DNA of 64,000 nucleotides from Typha latifolia (taxonomy: Eukaryota > Streptophyta > Magnoliopsida > Poales > Typhaceae), in assembly GCA_019914945.1 (NCBI GenBank), contig CM034108.1, positions 7,760,001 to 7,824,000 of the forward strand, read 5' to 3'. This document shows positions 34,600 through 49,769 of the stretch, piece by piece. Position 1 is the stretch's first letter, and each line of letters opens with the position of its first letter. Made by a program: the position numbers and the translations under genes. The notes under the pieces were generated by a model. That model saw only the letters and a program-made list of their open reading frames with translations. It made no database searches and had not been told where the DNA came from.

Positions 34600-36550
34600 C
34601 TTTTCCTTTAGCTTCGAAACAAGTATTACTTATTTGTTTTGCTTTTCCAATATCAATTCAAAGAATCTGCTTCCTTCCTTTCCAGCAGTTTTTAAGAGAA
34701 TATTTCTATTGCACATAGTCAAGCCAATCGTCCTTTCATACTGCAAATAGAAAGTTAGGGTTTAGGTAAAAATATATAATAACCCAAAATTAGTTTCCAA
34801 AGCATTTTCTTCAACCCGAACTATCTGGAGTTAGATATTTCTCTAGAGTTAGGCTGACGGCATGATTCACTTCAAAGCTAATTTCCAACAATATTTCAAT
34901 CTAACCATTGAAAGAGGATGTGCCATTCTAATAATTATTCCAACTTTTAATCTTTTGACAGAAAAACTTTATTGAAAGTAACCATGAAAAAAATGCTCTA
35001 GTGTGAAAAACTCATGTTTGAGAACAAGCTGTGAGAGAACCAGTAGGCCAAGGGTTAGCGAAATAGTAAACAAATAAATATTTCTTTCAATATCGCAAAC
35101 CCAATAACAGCTGGAGCTATTTATCTTACACACGACCCAAACTAACAAAACCTACTCCCACATTCTTCACTACAGAAAGAAACTACAAATATAATCACAG
35201 ATGAAAGAAAACTTGTCCTCTATCTGCAATACTTGGTATAGTTTATTACAAACTGATCAAACAAACTTTACTAAAATGAAAATATCTAACCAAGAAAAAA
35301 CCTTCCAGAGGATAATATTCAGTCCAGGAATTTTAGGAACCTGTCAGTCCATTCAATTGCTATATACAAATGAAGCCTTTCTGCTCAGCCAACCTGCAGG
35401 ACGCAGCACCATTTGCATAAGAAATGACATGTAAATATATTTTCTTAACACATGAAGTTAATATATTGTAAGGGGAAATTGTGGTTAGCATTCTACATGT
35501 GAATAATATGGTTCACATCCCTCTGTTTACGATATGCCCAATTGGACCCCTGCCTTTGTTTTTAATGTTTACAAATAATCCCCTAGTAAATCAAACTAAC
35601 AGCAACTAATAAAACAGAATAGAAAAGAAATTCATTACATTAAGTTAAGCAATATATTAAATATGCAACATTCTACCTAGCCCAATTAACCTTTTATGTT
35701 GTTCCATTTTGTGTTGTCGCTACTCTCTCACCTGGCTACCCCTAGCAATTGCAGTGTCACCAAATTGCCAGCTGTCCATAGCTCGTCAACCGACCCAACA
35801 ATGTCCCAAAGTTGCCCCATCAAATATACTCTTAAGAGTAGATTATGTTTGGCACATAATAGGTGCTGGGTAGTCAACTCCTTTTACACCTGGAGGATAG
35901 TTTTGGATTGCTCTGTCAGAATGCGGTTCACTTTTTCTTTTCTCTTTTTATGGTTGGGATCTGGGGGTTTGCAATTGAGCACGTCCAAAATGTGGTTTCA
36001 AAGTGTAATTTCTCTCATCATATAGATAAAATAAAATCGACAACATTATTCGTCAGCAACGAATATCCTTCAAAAGTAAGAATATGCTTACTATCGTATT
36101 TGGAGAAAATAGTACAGAGCAAAAGCCTAAATCCCTAGAATGACTAAATTCATCAAATTTAATGCTTCCCACATGGTAATGTTACTTATTAAGCAGTCAC
36201 CAGAACTAGATCAATCTGTGAAGACAGTGTAGTGTTTATATTTGAGAACAATTCAGTCAGTGGCGTTGAAATTCAAGTTTGGAAAAGGCTCATAATGCAA
36301 CCAACTCGAAATTGAAAATATTTAATTTTTGGTGGGACAATGGGAAATGCAAAGAGAAATAAAGGGATCATGACTCAGCCCATGATAAGGGCATTTTTTG
36401 GGTCAAATTCCAATGTTTAGTCCTTCAAAACTGTATTTTTTCTATTTCAGGAAAGTATTGTATGGCTTACATAAAACAAATCTTCTATGAGCCCATATCA
36501 AAATCTTATTTTTTGAAAGTTCTTTATCAAAGTAGGGTTTGTGATACAGC
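34600..36550. other. gene-free interval
   Basis: No coding region recognised. Open frames up to about 109 codons (for instance 35696-36025) show no motif I know and no consistent splice structure. The right part of 34600-35150 could be the LINE leader. Confidence 0.3.
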
Positions 36551-36559
36551 CCTAGGTTA

Positions 36560-37800
36560 GAGTTCTCTCAAAAGAACTAGAGGTTAACCAAGGTAAGGAG
36601 AAAAGTGACTCAGCCTAAGGCGCCTTAGTCTAGCCGGCAGGATTAGTTATGGCCGTCTAAAGCTTTGCGGTGTCTCATGCCCTTTTGGTGCGGATTTGGG
36701 CCTGCCACTAATTGGAGGATGATTTTGAGTCTTACAAAGAGTTAGCTACAGAGAAGGCTCAAGGAACTAGCTAGGAGATAGGTTAACTGGGTAAAAGCTC
36801 TGGACTGGTCGATCTGGCTTAGGTCAGGCTGGATTGGCTATTGGGCTAGCTCATGCCCTTAGAGGTGGAGCTTGAGACCGAAATTTGAAATGGAAGTGGG
36901 TTAGACTCTAGCTTGAGCTAGGGTTTGGACTGAGGAATAGGTCGAAACACATGAAAGCTCTAGACTAGGCTGACTGGCGTGCTCAAGGGTGGGGTGGGCC
37001 TGATTAGGGTTTGGGTGGCCCCTTGCATGTGAGGGCATAGGGGTTGGGATGGCCAACTAGGAGTGGAGGCAGCCTTAGCTAGGGTTTCTAGGCGGTTTGG
37101 TTCAAGGTAAAGAGTGGCTAGGTGGTTCAATCAGCCGAGGGAACGGGAAGGCACTAGTGACAGTTGGGAGGTGGCTGTGGCTAGGAGATGGAGCAGCAGT
37201 TTAGGGGCTGATAGAGGGCTTCAATTAGGACTTAGCTAAGATGTGGAGAATGGGGGGTGGATGCTAGCTGAGACTGAAAGTGGAGATGGCATGGCTCAAC
37301 AGGAAGGTGGAGGTGGCGGCGCAGGTCGGCAATGGTGGCTGTGACTGGATAATTGTTGCTTAGGCTAAGGATAGAGTCTCGACCAAGGTGGCGGCTGGTC
37401 GAAGAGCGTGACGGTGCCAAATGTGGTGGTAGTGGTTGCTCAGCAAGGAGATGGAGGCAGTGGATGCGGTGACACAGCTAAAGCCACCAATTATATTTGA
37501 TCTGTGGTAGTGGGCAGTAGAGATGAAAGTTGTATGAGGTAGGACTACTAGAGCAAAGAGAGATGAAAGGAGAGAATTTATTGGTGGAGGGAGAAGCTGG
37601 ATCCAAATCAATTCATGCATGGCCCAACTAGGGCTTCCTCCACTTATTTATAGAGACTAAGCCACTTACTTGACTAGCCAACTCAACTATGAACCAACAA
37701 AAGCAACTCATTAATCGGTTCAGATTGAACCGTGTATAGACTCAAACTAATTAATTGAACAAATAACTGAACTAAATATAATAAGCAAAGGACTCATCTT
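36560..37800 (-). repeat. possible retroelement LTR, minus strand
   Basis: The base composition changes to GC-richer here. On the minus strand a TATA box (TATAAATA, 37652-37645) is followed by a CT-rich leader and a Ser/Pro/Leu-type shadow frame, the same layout as in the solo LTR at 30625. No terminal repeats or target duplication were found, so this is only a suggestion. Confidence 0.35.
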
Positions 37801-38836
37801 GAACTTGACAACAATCGGCTTCGGACTTGAACTTGAACTTGAACTCAACTCGAATAGTAATATTTTCTAAACTATAAATAGTCTTATATTTTTTGTAATA
37901 CTACTTAAAATAGTTTTGTATTTCCAACGGTAATTAGATTGCACATTAGGTTTTGAGATTTCTCCTTAAAATCTCCAACTTGTATTTTCTAGAATCAATG
38001 ATTTGCTTTGATCCAGTTTTTGTCTAGGTCTCTAGTAATCACAAAGAGCAACATACTTACTCCAATTTATATTCCATATAGGACAGGAAAATATAGAGGG
38101 ACAAAATTCACACACTAGAAAAAAAGAAGAAGAAGAGATGAGTATTAAATCAGCAGTACAAACAGCACAACAACCAAAAAGAAGAGATAAGATGGAAAAC
38201 AGAAAGAAAAATAATTTTCAGAACTAAAATCTGGTTAAAAGAACCCGTAAGGCCATAAACAGCCAGGAAGTCTGTGTTCCATAACCTAGGTCTATTCAGG
38301 ATCTTTATTGTGAATTAACCAAGTTAACCATTATGCCATCAACTTTTTCTTTATCCAAGATGATCCAAATAAGTTCTAATTCGACCCAAATTTCCTTAAA
38401 TCAAACTGAAACTAAAGTGCAGTATAAAACATGAAATTATTGGGTAGGAATGTATAGCTTTGATATCAAATTGACTAATTTTGGACTCCATAAACCAAAT
38501 TCAAATCAAACACAACAGTAAATAGGAAAAAACAAATCTAAACACATTTGCACTCAATCAAATTTATGCTGAGTAAACTCAATTGACATCTCTCATGGAT
38601 TAATAAAGATCAAACAAAAATTTGGCCACAATTCCTTTTTCTCCATCATATGCAGTTATAGATGCTATCATTCTGTTTTCTGATTAATTGATATATGTAG
38701 TGAAGATTAACAAGAAAAAGAAAATGAAATCCTCATCATTAAGATAAGATAAGATGTGCAGGTTTGGGGAAACCAGCAGTCTCTATGCTCCTTATTATGT
38801 AGCAAAAATTAATAAGTTTATTGATTTCCGGAGGAA
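37801..38836. other. gene-free interval
   Basis: AT-rich, many short A and T runs, nothing recognised. By position it is downstream (3') of the host gene and its adjoining solo LTR. Confidence 0.35.
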
Positions 38837-39574
38837 ACAGTTGATATGGCTACGGAACGATTCTTTCAAGATCTGAATTTATTACAAGAAGCAGTCCGCG
38901 TAATCTAGGAAAAATATTCACCAAATATTCTCCCGTAGTCAGAAAATTACAAAACTAAATGGGATCGATCCGTAACTCTCCTATCTACGTTTTCTGTATT
39001 TACACCCTTCGCAGATTCGAACTACAATTGGGACGAAAACACAATATAATGCGGATGGTAGTGGTGGTGACGGGTGGAGTAAATGATAGAGTTATGGGTG
39101 ATAATAGAGATGAGGGTGGATAGTTGATGTAGTTTAAGGGATAAAGACGAAGGGAAAGAAGTGGTCGAGATCCCAAAGAAGAAGGAGAACTCGACAAATG
39201 AGGGAGATTAAAAGTTAGGAGAGACCTTGCCAACGGTAGAGGTGGCTGGTTGGTGAAAAGAGAAGAGGGAGATTATGGTAGAGAGACTAGAGAGAGGATA
39301 AAGAGGCAAGAAATCAATATTCATTAAGCATAATGATTTTGGCTGCCATCTACACCTTTATAGAGGGTAGCCAACAAGCCAAAATAACAATTATTAACCC
39401 TAATTCTAGTAGACTCTCACCGATCGCGTTCGAACATGCCCAACCGCGTTCGAACGAACAAAAGACGTTTTTTGTCGATGCAAACGTGATGCAAGCATTC
39501 AAACACGACCTACAGAAAATTTATTTTAATAAAAATAAATAACTAATGCAATAAGAAAAGACTCTATCAACAGT
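38837..39574 (-). mobile_element. solo LTR3 with target duplication
   Basis: The LTR (38842-39569, 728 bp) begins TGATATGGCTACGG and ends GACTCTATCA on the plus strand and is flanked by ACAGT at 38837-38841 and 39570-39574. It is co-linear in reverse with 57517-58342, including TTCGAA palindromes near 39420-39460 and the CCTTTATAGAGG promoter region near 39355. It has the same orientation as the host gene, whose stop codon is about 109 bp away. Confidence 0.93.
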
Positions 39575-39677
39575 GGCATGCAATTTGAAGAATATCATAA
39601 GATATTCATGCACATCAAAATGCTCTTAAACTCTTATTACAGAAAGTTACCTTAGAAGCAATCCCGGTCAAAGCTAT

Positions 39678-41827
<2,150 letters not shown>

Positions 41828-42415
41828 CTGGGAAAATAAGCAAAATGGGCATAGTTATTACACATTTATAAAGCTATTAGGTAGTGTTTCCAATATAAAA
41901 AGTGTCAGTTCATAAAACCCAGAAAAGAACAAGGTTATGTATTGCAGATCTAATTAATCATTAGAAGAAAGAAACAGCCATTTCCACATACTATCAGAAA
42001 TATTAAACCAGATACATATCATGTTATCTTCATTTTGGAGTCTATCTTACATATTAAATGCAACAAATATATGAGTTAGTGGAATCGATCAATAGATGTC
42101 ATCATTCAGATGAAAGTTAACCAAAAACAAAAATCCCATGTTTTGGCAATACATAGATCAGTTTTGAATTTCTAATCAACCATAGACTTCAAATGAAAGT
42201 TAGCCAAAAACAAATAGGTTTGAGCAGTTGCAGCCAGGAATTCATTTAACCTCCAGAAGTATTTAAACCACTGATGGCACTATCTGAGTTGGCAACCCAC
42301 AATTCACATATTGTTGCATAATACCAACATGGGATTCAACACGCCAATGATGATGTTCCATTTTCAACATAAATGTGATGGTGGGCTTTTTGCTATAAAA
42401 TGCAATGTTTTTTTC
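41828..42415 (-). other. intron sequence upstream of the visible exons
   Basis: Follows the AG acceptor of the first visible exon. AT-rich, no exon recognised; the N-terminal part of the TIGR01589 domain was looked for and not found here. Confidence 0.4.
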
Positions 42416-43066
42416 CAATGATGGCAATGCTGGTCGGCATGCCCAATGCCGGTGGCATGGCACCCGGCATGGGAAGTGCTAGTAACAACCACCGTGCCAA
42501 GCCGTGCTAATCCGCACGGATCATGTGAGGTTCAAAACAGATTTTTATTGATCTGAAATGGATTTTATTAATTTGAAACGGATCCATTAGGGTGGTAATC
42601 TAAAAAAATTCTACGGGGCTTTTTTAATCATCTGACAAACATGATACATCACATAGAACCATTTTTTTAACTTTTTCCTATTTCAATTGCATTATGGAGT
42701 ATTCAATCATATTATGGAGCATCCAATCATATTATGGAGTAACCAATCATATTTTGGAGTGTTTAATATTAATATTAGTTTTAATAAATATATTCAATCA
42801 TATTATATGTATATCAATGTTTCTATTTGATTATTGCTATATCTTTAATAAAATAGGTCATTTACAAATATAATCCAAAAATAAAAGACTCTAATTTTTA
42901 CCTTAATACATATATTCAAATCAAAAACCTAATATTGGCATACCGAAGACTCAAAACATCTTTAAATACTGTAAAAATTATATTGAAAATGTGTCAAAGG
43001 TGTGCCCGTGGCACGCAAGAGCATGCTGGTTGACACGTCCTATGCCGACTGGCATGGCTATCATTG
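42416..43066. mobile_element. hAT-like MITE
   Basis: Starts CAATGATGGCAATGCTGGTC and ends GGCATGGCTATCATTG, imperfect inverted repeats, with GGCATGGCAC-type words near both ends and an AT-rich core. Flanks are T-rich on both sides (TTTTTTTC and ATTTTTCT), so a duplication is possible but not certain. 651 bp without coding capacity. Confidence 0.7.
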
Positions 43067-43489
43067 ATTTTTCTATCTTATATGAAAATAAAAGAAATTT
43101 TCCAACTTCATTCAAATTTTAGTTTCACATGTTAATATATTAATAATTGTAGTTTGTAAATTTTGAAAAAAAAAACTAAAGCTCAATCTAGAAACATTAA
43201 ATAATGCTTAGATTCTTCTCTATAATGCTTGCACGCTAACTAGTTTTGTTAAGATTCCACTTAAATGCTTACTATAATGTATTAATGTATATCTAGTAAC
43301 TAGTAAGTTATTAGGAATTTTGGAATAACCTAAAACATCAAATCAGTTGATAGTTAAGATTGAAATCGCCTAATCCTTTGCACTGAATATGTATTACACA
43401 CTTCATAATTTTAAGTCCAAACCTTTGTGCATAAATTAGTAGCTTTTTGCTATTTTTTATTATTAAGTAAATAATCATCTACGTATCAA

Positions 43490-43690
43490 AGGTGGGGGAT
43501 TGTATTGTTGTAATTGAAATTGAAGTGCAATGAATTGATCCGTGTGTGATCGTACCGTGGTCTTTTGTTTCACTCTACATTAAGGGAGGTTTTTCCATGT
43601 TAGACAAATCTTTGGCCTCGGTTTTTTGTTTGCTTTCCATATCTAGAGGACTTAATTAGATTAATGACTCTCCCCCACCAACAGAATTTC
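43490..43690 (+). repeat. end of a copia-type LTR
   Basis: The stretch with TTTTTTGTTTGCTTTCCATATC and TTAGATTAATGACTCTCCCC matches 49620-49690 closely. It is followed by ATTGGTGTTAGAGCAAATCC, a damaged version of the TGGTATCAGAGC primer site. The start of this LTR was not located. Confidence 0.5.
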
Positions 43691-43699
43691 AATTGGTGT

Positions 43700-45120
43700 T
43701 AGAGCAAATCCTTCTCATTTTAGAGATCACATAGATATGAATTTCCAAAGCTTTCTCACATTCATACACAATCATGTGTTTTTAGGTAGCATAAGTTTTA
43801 TTGAAGAAAGTATTTCATTAACCGGTGATCGCAAAATTTTGAAGATTTCTGATTGTCTAGTCTAAGCAAAAGAAAATTAGCTTCAAATTTACAAATGCAT
43901 GTTGATATCATGAGAAACCTAGACAAAATTATTTTCAACCCTAAAAATGACAAGGTTATGAAAGCTACTTGGGATAATTCAAATTATTCTGATAAAGAAG
44001 AATTTGAGTCCGAATAGGATAAATATATTGTCTTTATTGCTTCCTTTTATCTGATGATGGATCTTGTGAGATGTATTATGCAAATAAGTAGGTCGAAAGC
44101 AAGAATGATGATATAGATGTCCAAACCACCTACAATGCTTTGTTTGAAAATACTTACAAATTTATGAATGCAAACTTGATACTTGTAGGAAAAAATGAAA
44201 ACTTTGGAAACTGAAAAGGATGAGATGATGGAGCAACTTAAGAAAAAGAAGAGATTCAAAAGGATTTGAACAATCCTGTATCTCTCTCATGATTTGACTT
44301 CCAAAGAATTTCCTTATTTGATAAACTTAACTTGTCAGAAGTCCATGTGTATGAACAATGAACTAGGAAACACCTTTCTAAGAAAGTAAAGGAATCCGCA
44401 TTAGAACAACAATTAAAAGCTAATCAAGCTCTTGAAAAATTCTATACAGGGCCAATAAAGCTCGATGAGCATTCTGAAGCTCAAAAGAAGGGAATGGAGG
44501 AAAGATTGGGATATCAAAATGGAACATCTACTTCCCATTCTTTGATGAGGAAACAATGTTCCAAGTGGCGGACAAAATTACATGAGCAAAAAAGGAGGAG
44601 AAAATGAAGATGCTTCTTCATCAAAAAGGGCTAGGCTACAACGATGAATCATCTACACGTGCACCTTCTTCATCAAAAAGGCAATGTAATGTACCTTTGA
44701 CCCCTTCCTCTATAAATGTGACATATGATATAGATGCTTCTTGTATGAAAAATAATTTACTTTGCCTAAGCATATTTATATGGAGAAGCATGATGTGAGC
44801 TATTACACACTTAGGAATGAATTGAAAAGAAAAATATTATATTCCCACTTGTCAAGATGTATTATCAAGGGTTATGCCAAGTCTAAATGCTTTATTCAAC
44901 TTGGCAAGTCCTTGAATTGTAATATGTTTGATGCATCCAGGCACTTCAATTACTTCTTGCAAAACAAATTGTATGAATTGGATTATATGTATGATTTTTG
45001 TGATGATGTGTATACTACTTATGCTATGTCTCAAAAATGCGAGAGTAGAAAAAAGAAAATGAAAGGCTAAGACTAGTAAGAGTTTTGATAGAAGCATATC
45101 TACAAGTCCTAGATTAGTAA
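43700..45120 (+). pseudogene. gag: copia (SIRE-like) gag remnants
   Basis: After the primer-site-like sequence, broken frames contain TWDNSNYSDKEEFESE, DVQTTYNALFENTYKF, and a Lys/Glu-rich coiled-coil-like stretch (TLETEKDEMMEQLKKKKRF), then GLGYNDESSTRAPSSS. This is the order seen in the C-terminal half of long plant copia Gag proteins. The last part (44762-45070, IYMEKHDVSYYTLRNELKRK on) is not recognised. No protease, integrase or RT follows, so the element is at best a deletion derivative. Confidence 0.5.
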
Positions 45121-46722
45121 TTCATCAAAATCCCGGTTGAATGATGTGAAATTGAAGGTGAGGAATTTCGGTGAGGAAAAATGACCTCACAACACAACTT
45201 CAGGATGGTTACCTGAGTGATCCACTATCGCATTATTTCATATAGGGAAAGCTTCTTTAAAAAAACTTAACCCTAGTCTTGCGTTTTCAGTCAGATTTTC
45301 TTGTCAAATCATTTTGCCTTGTCAAATTTCCTTGACACATTGTATCGTCTTGTCAGATTTAATTGATACGTTATGATTTGGGCAGATTTTATTGTCATAT
45401 CTTTTAGCCTTCCCAATATCATTGATATATCTTGTTGACACATTATCATATGACCTTGATGATTTTATTGATCTATTGTACAATTTTGACAGATTTTTGT
45501 GACATAGTTGTGATTTAGTTTCCATTGACTTATCGTATTGTTTTAATGAATTCTACACACTTATCTTAAAACTTTTTGACATTTTCTTTACGAGTTACTT
45601 GATTGACTTTTATAGCCTAGTTACGATTTTTGCGTAGATTTTGGCCTTTGCTTTTGTTTTGATTGTATGTTTTTTCTATCATTGATTTCTTTGACATTTA
45701 TTTTCATCGGATTTTTCAGGATTTCTTTTTTTTTTTTTTGGTGTTTTATCAGTTTTGAGTAGATTTTATTGTGTTTCTGTTTCTTGATTATATCAAAAAT
45801 ACTAAAAATAGCTTGAATTTGTGAACGGTGGGATAGCTATTTGCATTTTGGTGTCACATTACATAAATCCTTAATTGATCATAATGCTTCTCACGAATAA
45901 GTACTACATTATTTTCATGGAGAAAGTGATCAAGCATTGGTTTCGCATTTAGATTTAAAGTACATGCTTTAGGTAGCATGTATGCTAAATCTATATTTCA
46001 TTTAGGTGATCCCCTATGTTTAGTAGGTTGCATAAATCACATTAAAAAGTGTCTATATGATTTTATAGCCTTGTTGCACTTCATGTCAATGTCTATCATT
46101 CGAAAGTGCATTTGAAAGAACTGCCTTAGTGGGACAGGAATGAAAGCCGCCTTGGCACGAGCATTCAAGAAAATTTTCTCATTATATGATTCTATAAAGT
46201 GAAAAAAAATTGAAATGAAAAAAAAAAGAAAAGGAAAGAAAATCTATTCAAGAAAATTTAATTGAAACAACTACCTTACCTCATGAGTGTGAAAGCCACC
46301 ATTGATATCTAAAAATCTTCATGCATGTGTCAAAGGTTGACTTGGCTTCTAGTTTTGATCATGCGTCAGCCTACATCAATCACCTAATACATGATTTGGA
46401 ACCTTTCATGAAATTGGAACTAAGTGTCATGCATCTTAGCATAAGCACTAGATTTCTAAGTGCATGTCATATTCTATCACTCTAGCCTACGTCTATTATG
46501 TTTTGGTCAGTTTGGAACCTACGTGGTTGATTTCATATGTAAGCGTGATAATCTCAAACTGAATATTTTTGACATAACTTGATATTTGGATTGTTGAGAT
46601 GTTTGGTTCTAATCGACAATCATTAGTGTTTTATGTTTCCTGAAGTCAATTGGACTATACAAAAATTGAATTTATCATATTTGGATTAGAATTTAAAATA
46701 TTTAAAAACACAATTTTTGCTA
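45121..46722. other. gene-free interval
   Basis: T-rich, with a loose repetition of TTGTCAGATTT / TTGACACATT words at 45240-45560. No coding region recognised. It may be the non-coding interior of the copia-type element on its left. Confidence 0.3.
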
Positions 46723-47948
46723 ATTTTTACTATCGATACCCAAGCCGTGCCACCATTGACACAACATGCCCTTAGCACGCCCCTGCGTGCCATTGGCACA
46801 CCTTTAACATATTCTTAATAAAACTTAAAAGATTTTTAAAAATATTTTTAGGTCTTCACAAATCAATCTGAGTTTTGACTTAAATATATGTATTAAAACC
46901 TACATTATAGTTTTTTATCTTTAGATTAATTATGTAAGTGACTTATTTTATTAAAGATATAGCAATAGTCAAATTTAAAAATTATTTAACACATTATATG
47001 ATTAAATACATTCATTAAAACTAATATTAATGATTGAATATTCTATAATATGATTGAATATTTCATAATGTAATTGCACACATAATAATATTAAATGCAT
47101 AATATTAATTGATAATAGTTCAATAATTAAAATTAATATCTAGTTAAACGTAAAATGACGAGGATGATCAAAATCTTCATTTGCCGGCACAAAAATAATA
47201 CGAAAATGTTACGTTAAATGCTGTCAATAATTTTTAAAACTTATCCACTAATAATATTGCTCATTATAACGTCTCACATAATCTTCGTAAAAATATAAAT
47301 TTTATAATTCTTCTATGATATAATAGAGATATTACAATTAGTATAGACACATCATAAGCATATATAGATTGTGAATATGGAGTATAATAAGGGTGTGGTG
47401 GTTCTGGTGGATGTGATTGACATGATGATAACAATAATGAAACTCATATCATCCTATGAGCGCACCTTTCTTGATGCTTTTCTTGATGTCTTGTTATCTA
47501 TAAACTCATGTCATTTCCTCATATGACTAATCATGTTGAGCTTGATATGTTCCCTTTTCTTTTTTCTGCCTCTGATAAATTCTTCTTCGTGGTAGCTAGA
47601 TAAATAAAATCATCATTCTAATAGGAATATATATAATAAGAAAATGACTAAAACTAATTGATGATAATTGATGGAAATAGAAAAAAGTTCAAAATAATAG
47701 GCTCCATATGACATATCATGTTTAATAAGAAAATGACTAAGTTTGATTGATGATAATTGATGAAAGTATGAAAAAGTTTAAAAAAAAATAGGCTCCGCGT
47801 CGGCATAAGTTGGCATGCATCGCTAGCACCCCTACTAGATCGGCATAGCTTGGCGTAGGGGTGTGCCACTAGCACACCCTGTGCTAGGTGTTGTGTCACC
47901 ATTGGCACAGAAAGTGCCGAGTGGCACGGCAATCATTGATTTTTACTA
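46723..47948. mobile_element. hAT-like non-autonomous transposon with target duplication
   Basis: ATTTTTACTA flanks it on both sides (46723-46732 and 47939-47948; 8 of the 10 bases would be the duplication). The element of about 1.2 kb starts TCGATACCCAAGCCGTGCCA and ends GAGTGGCACGGCAATCATTG; the ends share GCCGTGCCAC inverted. Subterminal GGCAC/GTGCC words are dense on both sides and the core is AT-rich, as in the MITE at 42416. No transposase is present. Confidence 0.75.
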
Positions 47949-49080
47949 CCATTCATCAAATGAGAATTATGCGTTCAAATGGATCTAATTGCTCTTGGTT
48001 GCTGATTACTAATTTATTTAGGGCAATTCTAATTCTGAGTTCAACAGCTTAATAGATATTTCTTACAATCATTTTATAACCATTTTCTCCTGACTACTAT
48101 GAATTCATAGTTTTATGTTGAATCTTTCACTTTAGATCCGAACCTTTGAATAGTTCAAGCAACCTTTATTGCATTCTTTTTAAGGGACTTTCTCATTTTG
48201 CCTTGGTGTTTCATGGTTATCTTGTTACCCCTAAATTTGTGATAAAGACAGAGAAATGATATTGATTGTTTTGCTTAAATATTTCTTTCATAGTTTGAAG
48301 ATATTTTAGCAATTATGGTATTACAAATACATCTATTTAACTTGCATGGGCTTTCATATATACATATATATAGATATAGATATATATTTGATGTCTTTTG
48401 AAATTACATGTCATATACATTTATTTAATCTATTATGTCTATCTAGTTACTTACATACTTAATGGCTTACATAATTAATGGCTTATTTGTTGGCCATTAT
48501 TGTGGTTGGACTTGTATGCATATATGTTGAGACTTGAAATCGAACTTTTTGAAATTACACTATGAATTGTTTCCGAATCAATTTGAGGACGTAGAGGGAG
48601 TATTTTCTGAAGTGCCACTGCTAGTTATGTATAATTTGACTATGCGTATGCTTGCTATTCTTGACTTTATATTGTTCGACTATGCTATGCTTTTGGGATT
48701 GATCTTGACTTTGACTTGAACTAAAACATTGAGAATATTGTTTTGAAACTTAACTTGTAGGTTTTGGAGCTTATTGAATATATTGGATTGAATTTTTGAA
48801 GCTTATTGAAAATCATATTATTTTGGAACTTATTGAAAACCAAGGCAATCGTTTTTGGAGCATATTGAACATTATTTCGTGTATGTTTCGATAGTTATTT
48901 TGTACGTCGACTTCGGTTCTATATCTAGAATTTTGAAAATTGTTTGATAAGACTATGTTTGGAGGTCATTGAATTTCTTTTGAAAGCGATGAAATTATGC
49001 TGGAATTAATTTGTGTAAAACCAATTTGAGAATCAGATTTTAATTTTTTTGTAAAATTGATTTTTAACTTCACACACGTG
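47949..49080. other. gene-free interval
   Basis: T-rich, with repeated TTTTGGAGCTTATTGAA / TTTGAAGCTTATTG words at about 48760-48870. No gene recognised. Confidence 0.35.
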
Positions 49081-49760
49081 TGTCACAGGTCTCTAATGTT
49101 CATTCTCTTTGGAGGATCTTATATTTTCATAGATAAGGAACAAGTTTCGGTTTCAGACAGCTGTTTTCCTTTGGTGAACTTTCTAGTCAGAACCATAGAT
49201 GGTACTCCTCATCTATAAAGGATTTCAGCAGGGTTCTCAACTCATTAGGATCCCTCAAGACAAAGAGTGAGCTTTCTGGGAGAGTTCTATTTTATCCGAG
49301 TGCTTGTCTACTTCCGCATAGATCTTGGAAAACTTCACAGGAGTTACATCGACCACTATCAGCATTCAACTTTCAACATCTTGACTTGGTGAAACGTGGG
49401 CAATCCAAGTCGGACAAGATCAACCGGAGTGGATCTAGTTGCAAGGGAGCGGTTTATCATGGGTTTCTAGCAAGCCAGTTGTTCAATCAACTAGCCATGA
49501 GGGTCTACCCGTGGGGATTGTAAGTTTTCACAATCAGAGTGCAATAGATTAATATGTGTGATTGGATCCGTAGTTTATTCCTCTCTATGTTGAGAGAGAT
49601 TTTTCCACCTTGAAAAATCTTTGACCTTGGTTTTTTGTTTCCTTTCCATATCTAGGGAATAATTAGATTAATCTCCCCCACCCGTGGAAGTTCATATTAG
49701 GTTTAGTTTTGTGTTTGCTTCGTGTTGGGTTCAGTTTATGCATAGATTAAGTTAAGTTGA
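49081..49760 (+). repeat. copia-type LTR
   Basis: Contains a TATA-like CTATAAAGGATT at 49212 and, at 49560-49690, the block shared with 43500-43680. It is followed by TTGATATTAGAGCAATGATG (from about 49758), a weak form of the primer binding site. The start is not defined. It could be the partner of the LTR end at 43490 or belong to a tandem neighbour. Confidence 0.45.
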
Positions 49761-49769
49761 TATTAGAGC

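Noticed and set aside
35696..36138. Overlapping open frames of about 90-110 codons as a possible host gene
   Set aside because: No recognised domain, no clear splice sites, and composition like the surrounding non-coding sequence.
36560..37800. GC-richer block as a host gene
   Set aside because: On the minus strand it has a TATA box, CT-rich leader and low-complexity frames as in the LTRs; no exon structure was found. Kept only as a possible LTR.
42263..42463. Minus-strand open frame of 66 codons as an upstream exon of the host gene
   Set aside because: It overlaps the end of the MITE (42416 on) and does not encode the expected start of the TIGR01589 domain.
46050..46150. Text LVALHVNVYHSKVHLKELP as a retroviral integrase tail
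   Set aside because: A single short block without neighbouring integrase motifs; too little to call.
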